NCBI RefSeq assembly: GCF_023921805.1
Contig: NZ_CP074197.1
Location: forward strand, 1,426,001-1,490,000
Direction: 5' to 3'
Origin: Ruminococcus sp. FMBCY1
GTDB taxonomy: Bacteria; Bacillota; Clostridia; Oscillospirales; Acutalibacteraceae
Length of the DNA stretch: 64,000 nucleotides
This document shows positions 42,247 through 50,631 of the stretch, one piece after another (the stretch's first letter is position 1; each line of letters starts with the position of its first letter). The notes beneath the pieces are model-generated. The model was not told where the DNA came from. It did not search any database and worked only from the letters and a program-made list of their open reading frames with translations. The position numbers and the translations under genes are program-made.

Positions 42247-42825
42247 ATGTCTTTTTTTGAAACAATCACTCCGTGGGACGCATCGGTTTTGCAGTCAATA
42301 CAAGGCATAAAATGTGATTTTCTTGATACATTTATGGCTGTAATGAGCTTTCTCGGCGAAAAAGGCCTTATCTGGATTATACTCGGACTTACGCTCTGCC
42401 TTTTCAAAAAGACAAGGGCAACGGGAGTTATAATGCTTTGCGCAATGACTTTGGGATTGCTGCTCGGTGAGTTTGGCATAAAAAATATTATCTGCCGTCC
42501 CCGTCCGTTTGTAACCTACGACTTTACCGTAAACGGGCATATTCCGTCGGGCTACAGTTTTCCGTCGGGACACACAACCTCGTCGTTTGCCGCTGCAACG
42601 GTAATTATCATACGCAAAGAAAAATTCGCCGTTTTTACGGCTGTACTCGCTTTTCTCATTGCGTTTTCAAGGCTTTACAACTGTGTACACTATCCTACAG
42701 ATGTAATCTGCGGTGCTGTACTCGGTATTGCGCTTGCAATAATAACTTGTCTTATATTTAAAAATTTCGGCTGGGATAACCGTCTTAACAAAAAGATTAT
42801 TTGTAAAAAAGGTGATGTAAAATGA
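42247..42825 (+). CDS. PAP2-family membrane phosphatase
   Basis: 192 residues with about five membrane segments. The three PAP2 motifs are complete: KNIICRPRP, PSGYSFPSGHTTS with the catalytic His, and SRLYNCVHYPTD. Such enzymes dephosphorylate undecaprenyl pyrophosphate or phosphatidate at the outer face of the membrane; which one cannot be told here. Its last codons overlap the next start by 4 nt. Confidence 0.92.
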   Translation: MSFFETITPWDASVLQSIQGIKCDFLDTFMAVMSFLGEKGLIWIILGLTLCLFKKTRATGVIMLCAMTLGLLLGEFGIKNIICRPRPFVTYDFTVNGHIPSGYSFPSGHTTSSFAAATVIIIRKEKFAVFTAVLAFLIAFSRLYNCVHYPTDVICGAVLGIALAIITCLIFKNFGWDNRLNKKIICKKGDVK

Positions 42826-43040
42826 CCGAACACAGATATTTAGGCAAAACTTCAAAAGACTACTTTGTAATAAAGGGCATCAATGTATTTAACGAAAGAT
42901 GGTGCGGCACGGGCAACTGTGTTACCGTCACCTCTCCGCTTGACAAAAAGAACTATGTTTTTTCGGAATACACAAGTGACGGTGTAAAATTTATTGCAGG
43001 TAAAGACACTCACGGATATTGGCTGTTTTTTGCAGCATAA
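42822..43040 (+). CDS. Small hypothetical protein
   Basis: 72 residues, not recognised. It starts with ATG overlapping the PAP2 stop (ATGA), with AAAGGTGATG upstream, so it looks translated by coupling. It is soluble, without signal or membrane segment, and looks beta-rich. Two Cys (CGTGNC) and aromatic residues at the C-terminus (YWLFFAA) stand out. The next gene begins 32 nt downstream. Confidence 0.65.
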   Translation: MTEHRYLGKTSKDYFVIKGINVFNERWCGTGNCVTVTSPLDKKNYVFSEYTSDGVKFIAGKDTHGYWLFFAA

Positions 43041-43072
43041 TTTGATTTTAAACCGAAAGGAAATAATACATA

Positions 43073-43741
43073 ATGAATGAAAAAATGCTCATAAAAAATC
43101 TTTATGACCTCGACAAAACAATTGCAAAACCACTTCTTGAAAAACTCGACTATCCTTGGGAGGCACTTCCTAAAATCAAAGATTTTATAATCGAGCTCGG
43201 CAAAACTCTTGACCCCGAAATCTACGAACAGCGTGGCGAAAATATATGGGTTGCAAAAAGTGCGACTGTTTATCCGTCCGCACATCTCGGCGGCCCTCTC
43301 ATCATCTGTGAGGATGCAGAGGTAAGGCACTGCGCTTTCATCAGGGGCTGCGCAATCGTCGGCAAAGGCGCAGTTGTAGGCAACTCAACAGAGCTTAAGA
43401 ACTCTATCCTCTTTGACGGTGTTCAGGTTCCGCACTACAACTACATCGGCGACAGTATCTTGGGCTATAAGTCGCACACAGGCGCAGGTACAATTACCTC
43501 TAACCTCAAGAGCGACAAGTCGCTTGTTACCGTTAATTGCGATAACGAAAAGATAGAAACCGGCGTTAAAAAATTCGGCGCAATGCTCGGTGATCATGTT
43601 GAGGTAGGCTGTAACAGTGTACTCAACCCCGGTTCGGTAATCGGCAGAAACACAAACATCTATCCGCTTTCATTTGTAAGAGGTTATGTAGAGGCTAACA
43701 GCATTTACAAGCGCCTCGGTGAAATTGCAGATAAAATCTGA
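43073..43741 (+). CDS. Left-handed beta-helix (hexapeptide repeat) protein, GlmU/UTP-sugar pyrophosphorylase C-terminal-like
   Basis: 222 residues. A helical N-terminal 60 residues is followed by hexapeptide coils (VYPSAHLGGPLIICEDAEV, FIRGCAIVGKGAVVGNSTEL, VGCNSVLNPGSVIGRNTNIYP) as in the acetyltransferase half of GlmU. HYNYIGDSILG and GAGTITSN match the GlmU active-site area. The N-terminal nucleotidyltransferase domain is missing. It may be a sugar-nucleotide acyltransferase; substrate unknown. Confidence 0.82.
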   Translation: MNEKMLIKNLYDLDKTIAKPLLEKLDYPWEALPKIKDFIIELGKTLDPEIYEQRGENIWVAKSATVYPSAHLGGPLIICEDAEVRHCAFIRGCAIVGKGAVVGNSTELKNSILFDGVQVPHYNYIGDSILGYKSHTGAGTITSNLKSDKSLVTVNCDNEKIETGVKKFGAMLGDHVEVGCNSVLNPGSVIGRNTNIYPLSFVRGYVEANSIYKRLGEIADKI

Positions 43742-43759
43742 TAACTTAAAATTCTTACT

Positions 43760-43785
43760 TAAGCAGTCGCCGAGCCGACTGCTTA
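43760..43785 (+). terminator. Intrinsic terminator of the hflX/PAP2 gene set
   Basis: TAAGCAGTCG-CCGAGC-CGACTGCTTA, perfect 10-bp stem followed by TTTTATATTTT. Confidence 0.9.
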
Positions 43786-43882
43786 TTTTATATTTTGATT
43801 CCGACATTTTTTACCGTTTGTGTTGTTCTGTTTACGGAAAATCTCCTTTATAATTAAATCATCAAATAAAGGAGGTTCAATT

Positions 43883-43903
43883 ATGAACACATTATATGAT
43901 TAA
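43883..43903 (+). other. Six-codon ORF behind a perfect ribosome site (leader peptide or gene remnant)
   Basis: AAAGGAGGTTCAATT precedes ATG and the reading MNTLYD-stop. Two codons later there is another in-frame stop, after which the same frame stays open for 32 codons with five Cys (SICYDFVKSQHC, FLCKNEFFC) and ends in TAA at about 44006. Either a leader peptide or a small Cys-rich gene broken by stops. The rest of 43786-44085 shows nothing else recognisable. Confidence 0.35.
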
Positions 43904-44085
43904 AAATAATATGATTCCATATGTTATGATTTTGTAAAATCACAACACTGCACTTGGTTTACAAGCAAAAACAAACACTTCCTTTGCAAAAACGAATTTT
44001 TTTGCTAAAGGGTCATATATTTTTTATTGATTTAAGCTGTTTGATTATAAAACTCTCAATGTAATTTTATATCTTCAAAGCAAAA

Positions 44086-44116
44086 GCCCGACCTTAGTTT
44101 TATGCTAAAGTCGGGC
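44086..44116 (-). terminator. Intrinsic terminator of the trxA-to-AGCS unit
   Basis: Minus strand GCCCGACTTTAG-CATAAAA-CTAAGGTCGGGC followed by TTTTGCTTTG; 12 pairs with one G-T. Confidence 0.85.
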
Positions 44117-44122
44117 AAAATT

Positions 44123-45592
44123 TTACTTTCTTCTTTTAACAAACGGAACAGGAGTTTTATCGTACTCATCAAGTCTGTTGCCGTAAAGATAATAATTTGT
44201 TTCCTTTGTAATAACAGGTGCGAGCACCACCATTGCAAATATATTCGGCAATGTCATAAAAGCGTTAAAAATATCTGACATTGTCCATACAATATCAAGA
44301 GATGTAATCGGAGCAATAAGAAGAATAACTATAAACAGCACCTTGTAAGGGATAATTCCATTTGGGCCGAAAAGATAATCAACACAGCTCTCGGCATAGT
44401 AACTCCAACCGAGAATTGTTGAAAATGCAAACAATACGATACCGACAACAAGAATCGGTGTGCCTATGTACGGAATCTGTGCAAATGCGGCAGATGTAAG
44501 TTCGCCGCCCTCAACCGAAGCTGTATCAATGTTCGGGTTCTTAATACATGAACTTACAATTACAAGACCTGTCATAAGACATACAACAACAGTATCCCAA
44601 AATGTACCTGTCGATGAAATAAGCGCCTGACGAACCGAGTTTCTTGACTGGGCTGCAGATGCAACAATCGGAGCAGAACCCATACCTGATTCGTTGCTGA
44701 AAAGGCCTCTTGCAACACCGTAACGAGCCGCAAGCATAATGCCTGTACCCGCAAGTCCGCCGCCTAATGCCTTAAAGCTGAAAGCCGACTCGCAAATAAG
44801 TGTAACTGTCTGCCAAAGCACATCAAAGTTAATTGATAAAATAATGATACAACCGATAACATAGAGTATTGCCATAAGAGGTACGAGTTTTTCGCATACT
44901 CTTGAAATAGACTTAATACCGCCGAAAATAACAAGAGCAACGCAAATTGCAATTACAACACCCGAAATAAGCGCAACAGTCGAAATATCCATTCCGAAGA
45001 AGTGGAGCATATATGTTTTGTCAGGATTAAAGGTTGTATCCATAATCTTTGCAATCGCATTTGTTTGAACACCGCAGCCAACGCCGAATGAAGCAAACAA
45101 CGCAAATATCGCAAACAATACGGCTACCCACTTAAAGTTAATTCCTGTTTTCTTTGATACGCCGTTTTCAATAGCATACATTGCGCCGCCGCGCATTTTA
45201 CCGTCTCGAGTTTTTACACGGTATTTCACCGCAATAAGCGACTCCGCATACTTTGTGGCAATACCAAACACGCCTGAAATCCAGCACCACAGCACCGCAC
45301 CTGCACCGCCAAGCGCAATAGCCGTACCTACACCGATAATATTACCTGTACCTATTGTAGAGGCAAGTGCTGTAGTAAGCGCCTGAAACGGGCTGATGTC
45401 GCCGTCTGAATCAGGGTCTTTTGTAACAGAAAGCTTAATCGCTTTAAATGTTTTGCGCTGAACAAACTTTGTTCTGACGGTCATATAAATGTGTGCGCCA
45501 AGCAAAATTACTATCATTGGCACACCCCATAAAATGTTGTCAAACTTTGTAAAAAAGTCATTCAGCATTTGTAGAAAATCCATCGAGTTCAA
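44123..45592 (-). CDS. Alanine/glycine:cation symporter (AGCS family)
   Basis: 489 residues with about eleven membrane segments; imports alanine or glycine with sodium or protons. Family signatures: GTGNIIGVGTAIALGGAGAVLWCW, ALIAVKYR-type stretch (ESLIAVKYRV) and RGLFSNESGMGSAPI. Fourth gene of a minus-strand set that begins with thioredoxin; it starts 32 nt after the HAD gene. Substrate is by family only. Confidence 0.93.
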   Translation of the reverse strand: MNSMDFLQMLNDFFTKFDNILWGVPMIVILLGAHIYMTVRTKFVQRKTFKAIKLSVTKDPDSDGDISPFQALTTALASTIGTGNIIGVGTAIALGGAGAVLWCWISGVFGIATKYAESLIAVKYRVKTRDGKMRGGAMYAIENGVSKKTGINFKWVAVLFAIFALFASFGVGCGVQTNAIAKIMDTTFNPDKTYMLHFFGMDISTVALISGVVIAICVALVIFGGIKSISRVCEKLVPLMAILYVIGCIIILSINFDVLWQTVTLICESAFSFKALGGGLAGTGIMLAARYGVARGLFSNESGMGSAPIVASAAQSRNSVRQALISSTGTFWDTVVVCLMTGLVIVSSCIKNPNIDTASVEGGELTSAAFAQIPYIGTPILVVGIVLFAFSTILGWSYYAESCVDYLFGPNGIIPYKVLFIVILLIAPITSLDIVWTMSDIFNAFMTLPNIFAMVVLAPVITKETNYYLYGNRLDEYDKTPVPFVKRRK

Positions 45593-45624
45593 TCCCTTCT
45601 TCTTTTTTGCTCAATTGCTCAAGG

Positions 45625-46296
45625 TTACTGTATATTACAATCCTCAAGCTCCCTCAAAATCCTTTTCACATCACTTAGTCCGTCTGCAACACCGTGCAAA
45701 AGCGGAATTATATCATTACTCGGCTTGTCAAGGTCAGGCACCATTACTGTTACACAGCCTGCCGAGCTTGCCGATTTAATGCCGTTTGGAGAATCCTCAA
45801 GCGCAACGCAATTTTGCGGAGAAAGTCCGAGCATTTCCGCCGCCTTGAGGTAGATGTCGGGTGCAGGCTTGCCAACGCTTACCATTGACGCACTCACCGT
45901 AACATCAAAATATTTATATAAATCATGTGCCTTAAGGTATCTCTCTGCCCTCTGCGGAGGAGTTGCCGTTGCAAGAGCGACTTTATAGCCGTTTTCTTTC
46001 AGAAAAGAAAGCAATTCTTTTGCGCCGCTCTTAACTTCAATACCGTTTTTCTCAACATAGTTGTCCATAAGCTCAACTCTTTTTGAGCGCACAGCCTCAT
46101 AATCGAAACCGTCGCCGAATATTCCCTTGAGCTTAGCCGAGGCAAGCGGCCGAGCCATACTCCTTATTGACAAAGCGTGTTTTTCTTCCATAGGAAATCC
46201 GTAAAATCTTCCTGCCTCGCACCAAAAGCGAACATAAAGTTTTTCGGAGTCGAGAATAACTCCGTCCATATCAGATATTACACCTTGAATTTTCAC
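45625..46296 (-). CDS. HAD-superfamily hydrolase, beta-phosphoglucomutase-like
   Basis: 223 residues. Motif I ISDMDGVILDSEKLY has the nucleophile Asp9 and Asp11; motif II is VALATAT, motif III around VGKPAPD and motif IV VALEDSPNGIKSA. The helical cap after motif I is of the phosphoglucomutase/phosphatase type. Likely a small sugar- or nucleotide-phosphate phosphatase. Its start overlaps the EamA gene by 4 nt. Confidence 0.9.
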   Translation of the reverse strand: MKIQGVISDMDGVILDSEKLYVRFWCEAGRFYGFPMEEKHALSIRSMARPLASAKLKGIFGDGFDYEAVRSKRVELMDNYVEKNGIEVKSGAKELLSFLKENGYKVALATATPPQRAERYLKAHDLYKYFDVTVSASMVSVGKPAPDIYLKAAEMLGLSPQNCVALEDSPNGIKSASSAGCVTVMVPDLDKPSNDIIPLLHGVADGLSDVKRILRELEDCNIQ

Positions 46297-47210
46297 CGCT
46301 CACACCTCTTTTTTATCTGCATATTAGATATAAATATACCTGCGCAAATCAATACTACCGATACAATTGTTTCTATGCCAAAAACACTTTCGCCCAGCAT
46401 AATGCCGGAAAGCAAAGTGCCGAACACAGGCACAAGCAAATTGAAAACGCAAATTCTGCTTGCAGGGTGATGTTTTAGCAAAGCCGTCCAGATTGCGAAT
46501 GCGGCGGCAGATACAAAAGCAAGCCACAAAAGCACAAGCAATGCTTTTATGCTTGAAAAATCAAGTTTTCCGCCTGTAACAAAACCCGCAATTAAAAGCA
46601 GTATTCCGCCGAACAGCAATTGAAATCCCGTGACCGAAATCGGTTCTCGGTCACGGACTATTCCCTTAGAAATAAAATTACCCGCGGCCGCCGACAAAGT
46701 TGACATCAATATCATAAAATCGCCGAACAGCGTGTCGACAGTCACACCGCCGCCGCTGTTTACACACAAAACTCCGCAAAAGCCGAGCACGCAACCGATT
46801 ATTTTACAAATGTTCAGTTTGTCCGACTTAAAAAACAGCGGAGCAAAAAGCACGGTAAAAAAAGTTGCACAGGCGGTTATAACCGAGGTGTTGGCACCGC
46901 TTGTAAATCCTATGCCGATATATGTAAAAATATACTGCCCGAAAGTCTGCACCGAACCGAGCAGCATAACAGGCATAATGCCGTTTTTCTCAATTTTAGG
47001 CAAGTGCTTGTTCTTGACTAAAAAAATGAAAAGCACCATTATTCCTGCAAGGGTAAACCTTGCACCTGCAAAAAGCAGCTTTGAGCCTATGTCGTTTCCC
47101 TCTATGCCAAACTGCGCATAGCCTACTTTTATAAAAGGAAACGCAGTACCCCAAAGCAAAGTGCAAAATATTGCAAGTGCAGCGGCTACCTTGTAATTTT
47201 TTATGCTCAT
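46293..47210 (-). CDS. EamA/DMT-family transporter
   Basis: 305 residues, ten membrane segments in two EamA repeats (first GTAFPFIKVGYAQFG, second near LLFGGILLLIAGFVTGG). DMT permeases export or import amino acids and other metabolites; the substrate is not visible. It overlaps the thioredoxin stop by one base and the HAD gene by 4 nt. Confidence 0.92.
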   Translation of the reverse strand: MSIKNYKVAAALAIFCTLLWGTAFPFIKVGYAQFGIEGNDIGSKLLFAGARFTLAGIMVLFIFLVKNKHLPKIEKNGIMPVMLLGSVQTFGQYIFTYIGIGFTSGANTSVITACATFFTVLFAPLFFKSDKLNICKIIGCVLGFCGVLCVNSGGGVTVDTLFGDFMILMSTLSAAAGNFISKGIVRDREPISVTGFQLLFGGILLLIAGFVTGGKLDFSSIKALLVLLWLAFVSAAAFAIWTALLKHHPASRICVFNLLVPVFGTLLSGIMLGESVFGIETIVSVVLICAGIFISNMQIKKRCER

Positions 47211-47530
47211 CAGCTTAAATAAGGCTTTAATTCTTCAAGCATAGCTTCTTTTTTGCGAAGGCCCGTAAGTCTGAGCACTTCTTCACCGTTTTTAAAAAGG
47301 ATAAGTGTAGGAATACTCATAACGCCGTAGTAATCGGCAACCTGACGCTCGGTTTCCACATTAAGCTTAAAAAATTTCATCTGTGAGCCAATCTCTGTAG
47401 AGAGCTCCTTAAAAACAGGACCCATCATTCTGCAAGGACTGCACCACTCTGCCCAAAAATCAACAAGCACAGGCACATCTGCACCAAGAACTTCGGATTC
47501 AAATTCTTCTGCAACAATTTCTTTAACCAT
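47210..47530 (-). CDS. trxA: Thioredoxin
   Basis: 106 residues. The redox site is WCSPC (Cys30, Cys33), a Ser variant of the usual WCGPC; cis-Pro is in MSIPTLILF. Cytoplasmic, no signal peptide. ATG at 47530 has GGAGG 7 nt upstream; a longer frame to 47578 lacks one. First gene of the unit trxA-EamA-HAD-AGCS. Confidence 0.93.
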   Translation of the reverse strand: MVKEIVAEEFESEVLGADVPVLVDFWAEWCSPCRMMGPVFKELSTEIGSQMKFFKLNVETERQVADYYGVMSIPTLILFKNGEEVLRLTGLRKKEAMLEELKPYLS

Positions 47531-47607
47531 AGCAATACCTCCTGCTTTTATTATTATCACATATAAACTCATTATCAATAAAATAAAAAAATTTACTGCT
47601 ATTTTAC

Positions 47608-47636
47608 ATTATAACAGAACATACGCCGTTTTTCAA
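47608..47636 (-). promoter_or_regulatory. Promoter of the thioredoxin unit
   Basis: TTGAAA, 17 bp, TATAAT on the minus strand, 78 nt before the start. Confidence 0.7.
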
Positions 47637-47748
47637 CTTTTTTTACATTTCATAAATTCAATTATATGAATAAAAAATCATTTTTGCATACTCAACCGGT
47701 AACTATAGCAATGCTGAGGCATAAAATAATCTGAAAGGATGATTTGCT

Positions 47749-48375
47749 ATGGACAATAAATACCCGTTTGAAAACACGCCGTTGCGCTATCCATACAATG
47801 CGCTTGAGCCGTACATTGATGAAAAAACAATGATTTTGCATCACGACAGACACCTGCAAGCATATATTGACAAGTTAAATTTGCTGATGAGCGAATGCAG
47901 ACAGCTTCAAAAATTAAGTTTGCAGGAAATATTAAAAAATCCCTGCCGTATTCCCGATGAAAAACGCAGAGATGTTATAAACAATGCGGGCGGCGTATAT
48001 AATCACAGATTTTATTTTAACGGTATGAGCCCCGATTGCCATGGGCTTGAGCGTGGTGCTCTGCACAGAAAAATGAGCGAAAGTTTCACAAGTTTTGAAA
48101 ATTTCAAAAATGAGTTTACCGATGCGGCGATGTCTGTCTTTGGCTCGGGATATGCGTGGCTTGTATATGACGGCAAAAAACTGAAAATTATTACTACCAA
48201 AAATCAGGATACACCGCTTTGCAGAGGATTTATACCGATACTTAATATTGATGTTTGGGAACACGCATACTACCTAAAGCACTACAATGACCGCAAAGCC
48301 TATATCGAGGATTTTGTAAAAGCAGTAAATTGGGCAATGGCAGAAAAACGACTTTGCAACCAGAAAAGTTTTTAA
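47749..48375 (+). CDS. sodA: Superoxide dismutase, Fe/Mn family (Mn-like)
   Basis: 208 residues; turns superoxide into oxygen and hydrogen peroxide in the cytoplasm. All four metal ligands are present: His31 (LHHDRH), His86 (YNHRFYF), Asp168 and His172 (DVWEHAYY). NNAGG before His86 and Gln153 in NQDTPL are of the manganese type. It lies back to back with thioredoxin, so both may belong to an oxidative-stress response. Ribosome site AAAGGATG. Confidence 0.93.
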   Translation: MDNKYPFENTPLRYPYNALEPYIDEKTMILHHDRHLQAYIDKLNLLMSECRQLQKLSLQEILKNPCRIPDEKRRDVINNAGGVYNHRFYFNGMSPDCHGLERGALHRKMSESFTSFENFKNEFTDAAMSVFGSGYAWLVYDGKKLKIITTKNQDTPLCRGFIPILNIDVWEHAYYLKHYNDRKAYIEDFVKAVNWAMAEKRLCNQKSF

Positions 48376-48427
48376 CATTTTTGTGTGGTGAGTGTTGAAA
48401 TTTTATATTTATTATAATTTGAGTAAC

Positions 48428-48454
48428 ATATTCAGAAGATTATCTTCTGAATAT
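48428..48454. terminator. 27-bp palindrome after sodA
   Basis: ATATTCAGAAGAT and ATCTTCTGAATAT face each other around one T: 13-bp arms with a single-base centre, 52 nt past the sodA stop. The following bases (TGTGGATAAT) give no U-tract, so it may be something other than a terminator. It has the geometry of the palindrome at 18792. Confidence 0.55.
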
Positions 48455-48469
48455 TGTGGATAATAAAAA

Positions 48470-48630
48470 GGTTCTTTAATTATGAATTAGGATTAATCGT
48501 TGTTTAGCTCACGGTTTAGTGTAATAAATTTAAAATTTAGGTCAAGACTTTTTAAAGGTTGACCAAACTTTTATAATACTTGGCAAAATTATTTTTCTAA
48601 AGCATAATTTACCCAAACTTTTGATAAAAA
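48470..48630 (+). repeat. Interspersed repeat, copy F
   Basis: Left end GGTTCTTTAATTATG, then TTGTTTAGCTCACGGTTTAG, AAATTTAGGTCAAG, AAAGGTTGACCAAACTTT, TATAATACTTGG and the right end CCAAACTTTTGATAAAAAGC. Nearly the same as copy G; this form lacks the GTGGGC hairpin part. It fills most of the 304-nt gap between sodA and the uracil permease gene. Confidence 0.88.
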
Positions 48631-48636
48631 GCAAAA

Positions 48637-48668
48637 AAACCGAGTGTTGAATTAACAGCACTCGGTTT
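48637..48668 (-). terminator. Intrinsic terminator of the uracil permease gene
   Basis: Minus strand AAACCGAGTG and CACTCGGTTT (10-bp stem, 12-nt loop) followed by TTTTGC, 11 nt past the stop. Confidence 0.85.
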
Positions 48669-48679
48669 TAAATATAAAT

Positions 48680-50158
48680 TTACTTTTTCTTCTCTTTCGG
48701 ATCAACTTCTTTTTCAAAGTTAGCGGCGTCGGAGGCATTTGCAGTATTAAATTTATAATCCTTGCCCGGGAAAATCGCATTGAGGACAATACCGGCGATT
48801 GATGCAACGGCAAGCGGTGAAAGTGTAATTGTTGCACTGCCGATTGCAAAACTTACTGTATCGCTTGAAAGTCCGAGCGCACACACAAGGATTACAGCGG
48901 CAACAATAAGGTTACGGCTTTTTGTAAAGTCAACCTTATTTTCCACAACATTTCTTACACCGATTGCAGAAATCATACCATAAAGTACGAATGAAATACC
49001 GCCGATAATACAGCTTGGAATTGAACCGATAATTGCAGATACAATCGGGAAGAATGATACACCTACAGCAAAGAAAGCGGCAATTCTGATTACTCGTGGG
49101 TCATAAACCTTTGTAAGTGCAAGTACGCCTGTATTTTCGCCATATGTTGTGTTTGCAGGGCCGCCAAAAAGTGAAGCAACAGTTGTTGCTAAACCGTCAC
49201 CGGTAAGAGTTCTGTGAAGACCCGGATCCTGAATATAATTGTTTCCTGTTGTTGAACTGATAGCACAAATGTCACCGATATGCTCCATCATTGTGGCAAA
49301 AGCGATTGGAACAATGGCAATAATTGATGATGCGATAAGAGCGGTGTTAGAATAGTCGATACCGCCGAATACGGTTTTCTCCAAATGAATCGGAATACCG
49401 ATAAGACCTTCACTGCCAAAAATATTGCCCTTAGCAATATTATCGCAAATTGTGTTTACACTTGTGAAATCGAAAATAGGCTGATAAACACCGTTTGCGT
49501 CTGCACCGCCTGAGAATAACCACGGTACATTCTGAATAAGGTCAGGGTTTGCCTGCGAAATAAAGTAAAGGACAAGTCCTACACCGTAAGAAATAAGCAA
49601 TCCGAGAATAATCGGAATGATTTTTGCCATTCCCTTGCCCCATATGTTAAATATAACAATTCCGGCGAGAGCAACAAAGGCAAGCAGCCAGTTAGTCGTA
49701 CAGTTTGAAACGGCAGACGGAGCAAGTCCAAGACCAATAGCAATAATGATTGGACCTGTAACAACAGGAGGGAAAAATCTCATAACTTTTTCAATGCCGA
49801 CAGCTTTGATAATTGCGGCAAGAATGAAATAAACCAAACCTGCACACGCTACACCGAGGCAAGCATACGGCAACATACTGTTAGGGTCATCGGGTGCAAG
49901 CGCTTTGATAGCGGCATAACCGCCAAGAAAAGCAAATGAAGAACCGAGAAAAGCAGGTACTTTAAACTTTGTTATGCAGTGAAACAACAGAGTACCGAGT
50001 CCTGCCATAAGCAAGGTAGTCGAGATGTCAAGTCCTGTGATAATCGGAACAAGAATTGTTGCGCCGAACATTGCAAACATATGTTGAATACCAAGGATTA
50101 TCATCTTTGGTTTGCCAAGTTTGCGGGCATCATAGATTGCGCCATTGTTTTTATCCAT
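48680..50158 (-). CDS. uraA: Uracil/xanthine permease (NCS2 family, UraA-like)
   Basis: 492 residues with 12-14 membrane segments. MFGATILVPIITGLDIS opens the first repeat; GGPANTTYGENTGVLALTKVYDP is the NCS2 signature that, with this Thr-Tyr-Gly-Glu-Asn form, points to uracil. The C-terminus is long and charged (ASDAANFEKEVDPKEKKK). Monocistronic. Xanthine as substrate cannot be excluded. Confidence 0.92.
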   Translation of the reverse strand: MDKNNGAIYDARKLGKPKMIILGIQHMFAMFGATILVPIITGLDISTTLLMAGLGTLLFHCITKFKVPAFLGSSFAFLGGYAAIKALAPDDPNSMLPYACLGVACAGLVYFILAAIIKAVGIEKVMRFFPPVVTGPIIIAIGLGLAPSAVSNCTTNWLLAFVALAGIVIFNIWGKGMAKIIPIILGLLISYGVGLVLYFISQANPDLIQNVPWLFSGGADANGVYQPIFDFTSVNTICDNIAKGNIFGSEGLIGIPIHLEKTVFGGIDYSNTALIASSIIAIVPIAFATMMEHIGDICAISSTTGNNYIQDPGLHRTLTGDGLATTVASLFGGPANTTYGENTGVLALTKVYDPRVIRIAAFFAVGVSFFPIVSAIIGSIPSCIIGGISFVLYGMISAIGVRNVVENKVDFTKSRNLIVAAVILVCALGLSSDTVSFAIGSATITLSPLAVASIAGIVLNAIFPGKDYKFNTANASDAANFEKEVDPKEKKK

Positions 50159-50349
50159 TTTAATTCCTCTTTCTCTTTTTTTGAGTTTTTATCCGTAAAA
50201 ACCCCATTCTTTTTAATTATACTGTCTTGAAATAATAAAAGCAATATATTTTTATTATTACATAAAATAATGCATTTTAATTTGATAATTAAATAAATAA
50301 TTAAAATAATGATTAATGAATAACTTATCAAACTGTTGTGACTAAATAA

Positions 50350-50510
50350 TTTGAAAAGTTTGGTCAACCTTTTCAAAGGTTGTGGGTGTGGGCAAAGCCC
50401 ACAAATACTTTCCGTTTATGCAATCTAATGATAGCAAAACAGTTTGCTGTTTTGCGGCTTGAAAACAACGGTGTTAGCCTTGAAAAGTGAAAGCAACAAG
50501 AAAAGGAAAT
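50350..50510 (-). repeat. Interspersed repeat, copy H
   Basis: On the minus strand the order is TTTTCTTGTTGCTTTC, hairpin GCAAAACAG-CAAA-CTGTTTTGC, TATCATTAGATTGC, hairpin GTGGGC-TTT-GCCCAC, hairpin AACCTTTGAAAAGGTT and CCAAACTTTTC. The right end is missing or strongly diverged. It lies in the 473-nt gap between tuf and uraA; the remainder of the gap is AT-rich with nothing else recognised except the tuf terminator. Confidence 0.85.
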
Positions 50511-50572
50511 CATACTTTTCCACATTTTACAAATAGTCAAAACCCAAATTTACTTTTCAATAAACACAAAAA

Positions 50573-50596
50573 GAGCCGACTCTTACGAATCGGCTC
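50573..50596 (-). terminator. Intrinsic terminator of tuf
   Basis: Minus strand GAGCCGA-TTCGTAAGAG-TCGGCTC followed by TTTTTGTG, 36 nt past the stop. Confidence 0.85.
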
Positions 50597-50631
50597 AATT
50601 ATTTAAGAAAGTGTTATAAATTCAAAGTGAA

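Noticed and set aside
48376..48679. tRNA or small RNA gene after sodA
   Set aside because: The palindromes belong to repeat copy F and a simple stem; no cloverleaf, T-loop GTTCGAATC-like motif or CCA end is present.
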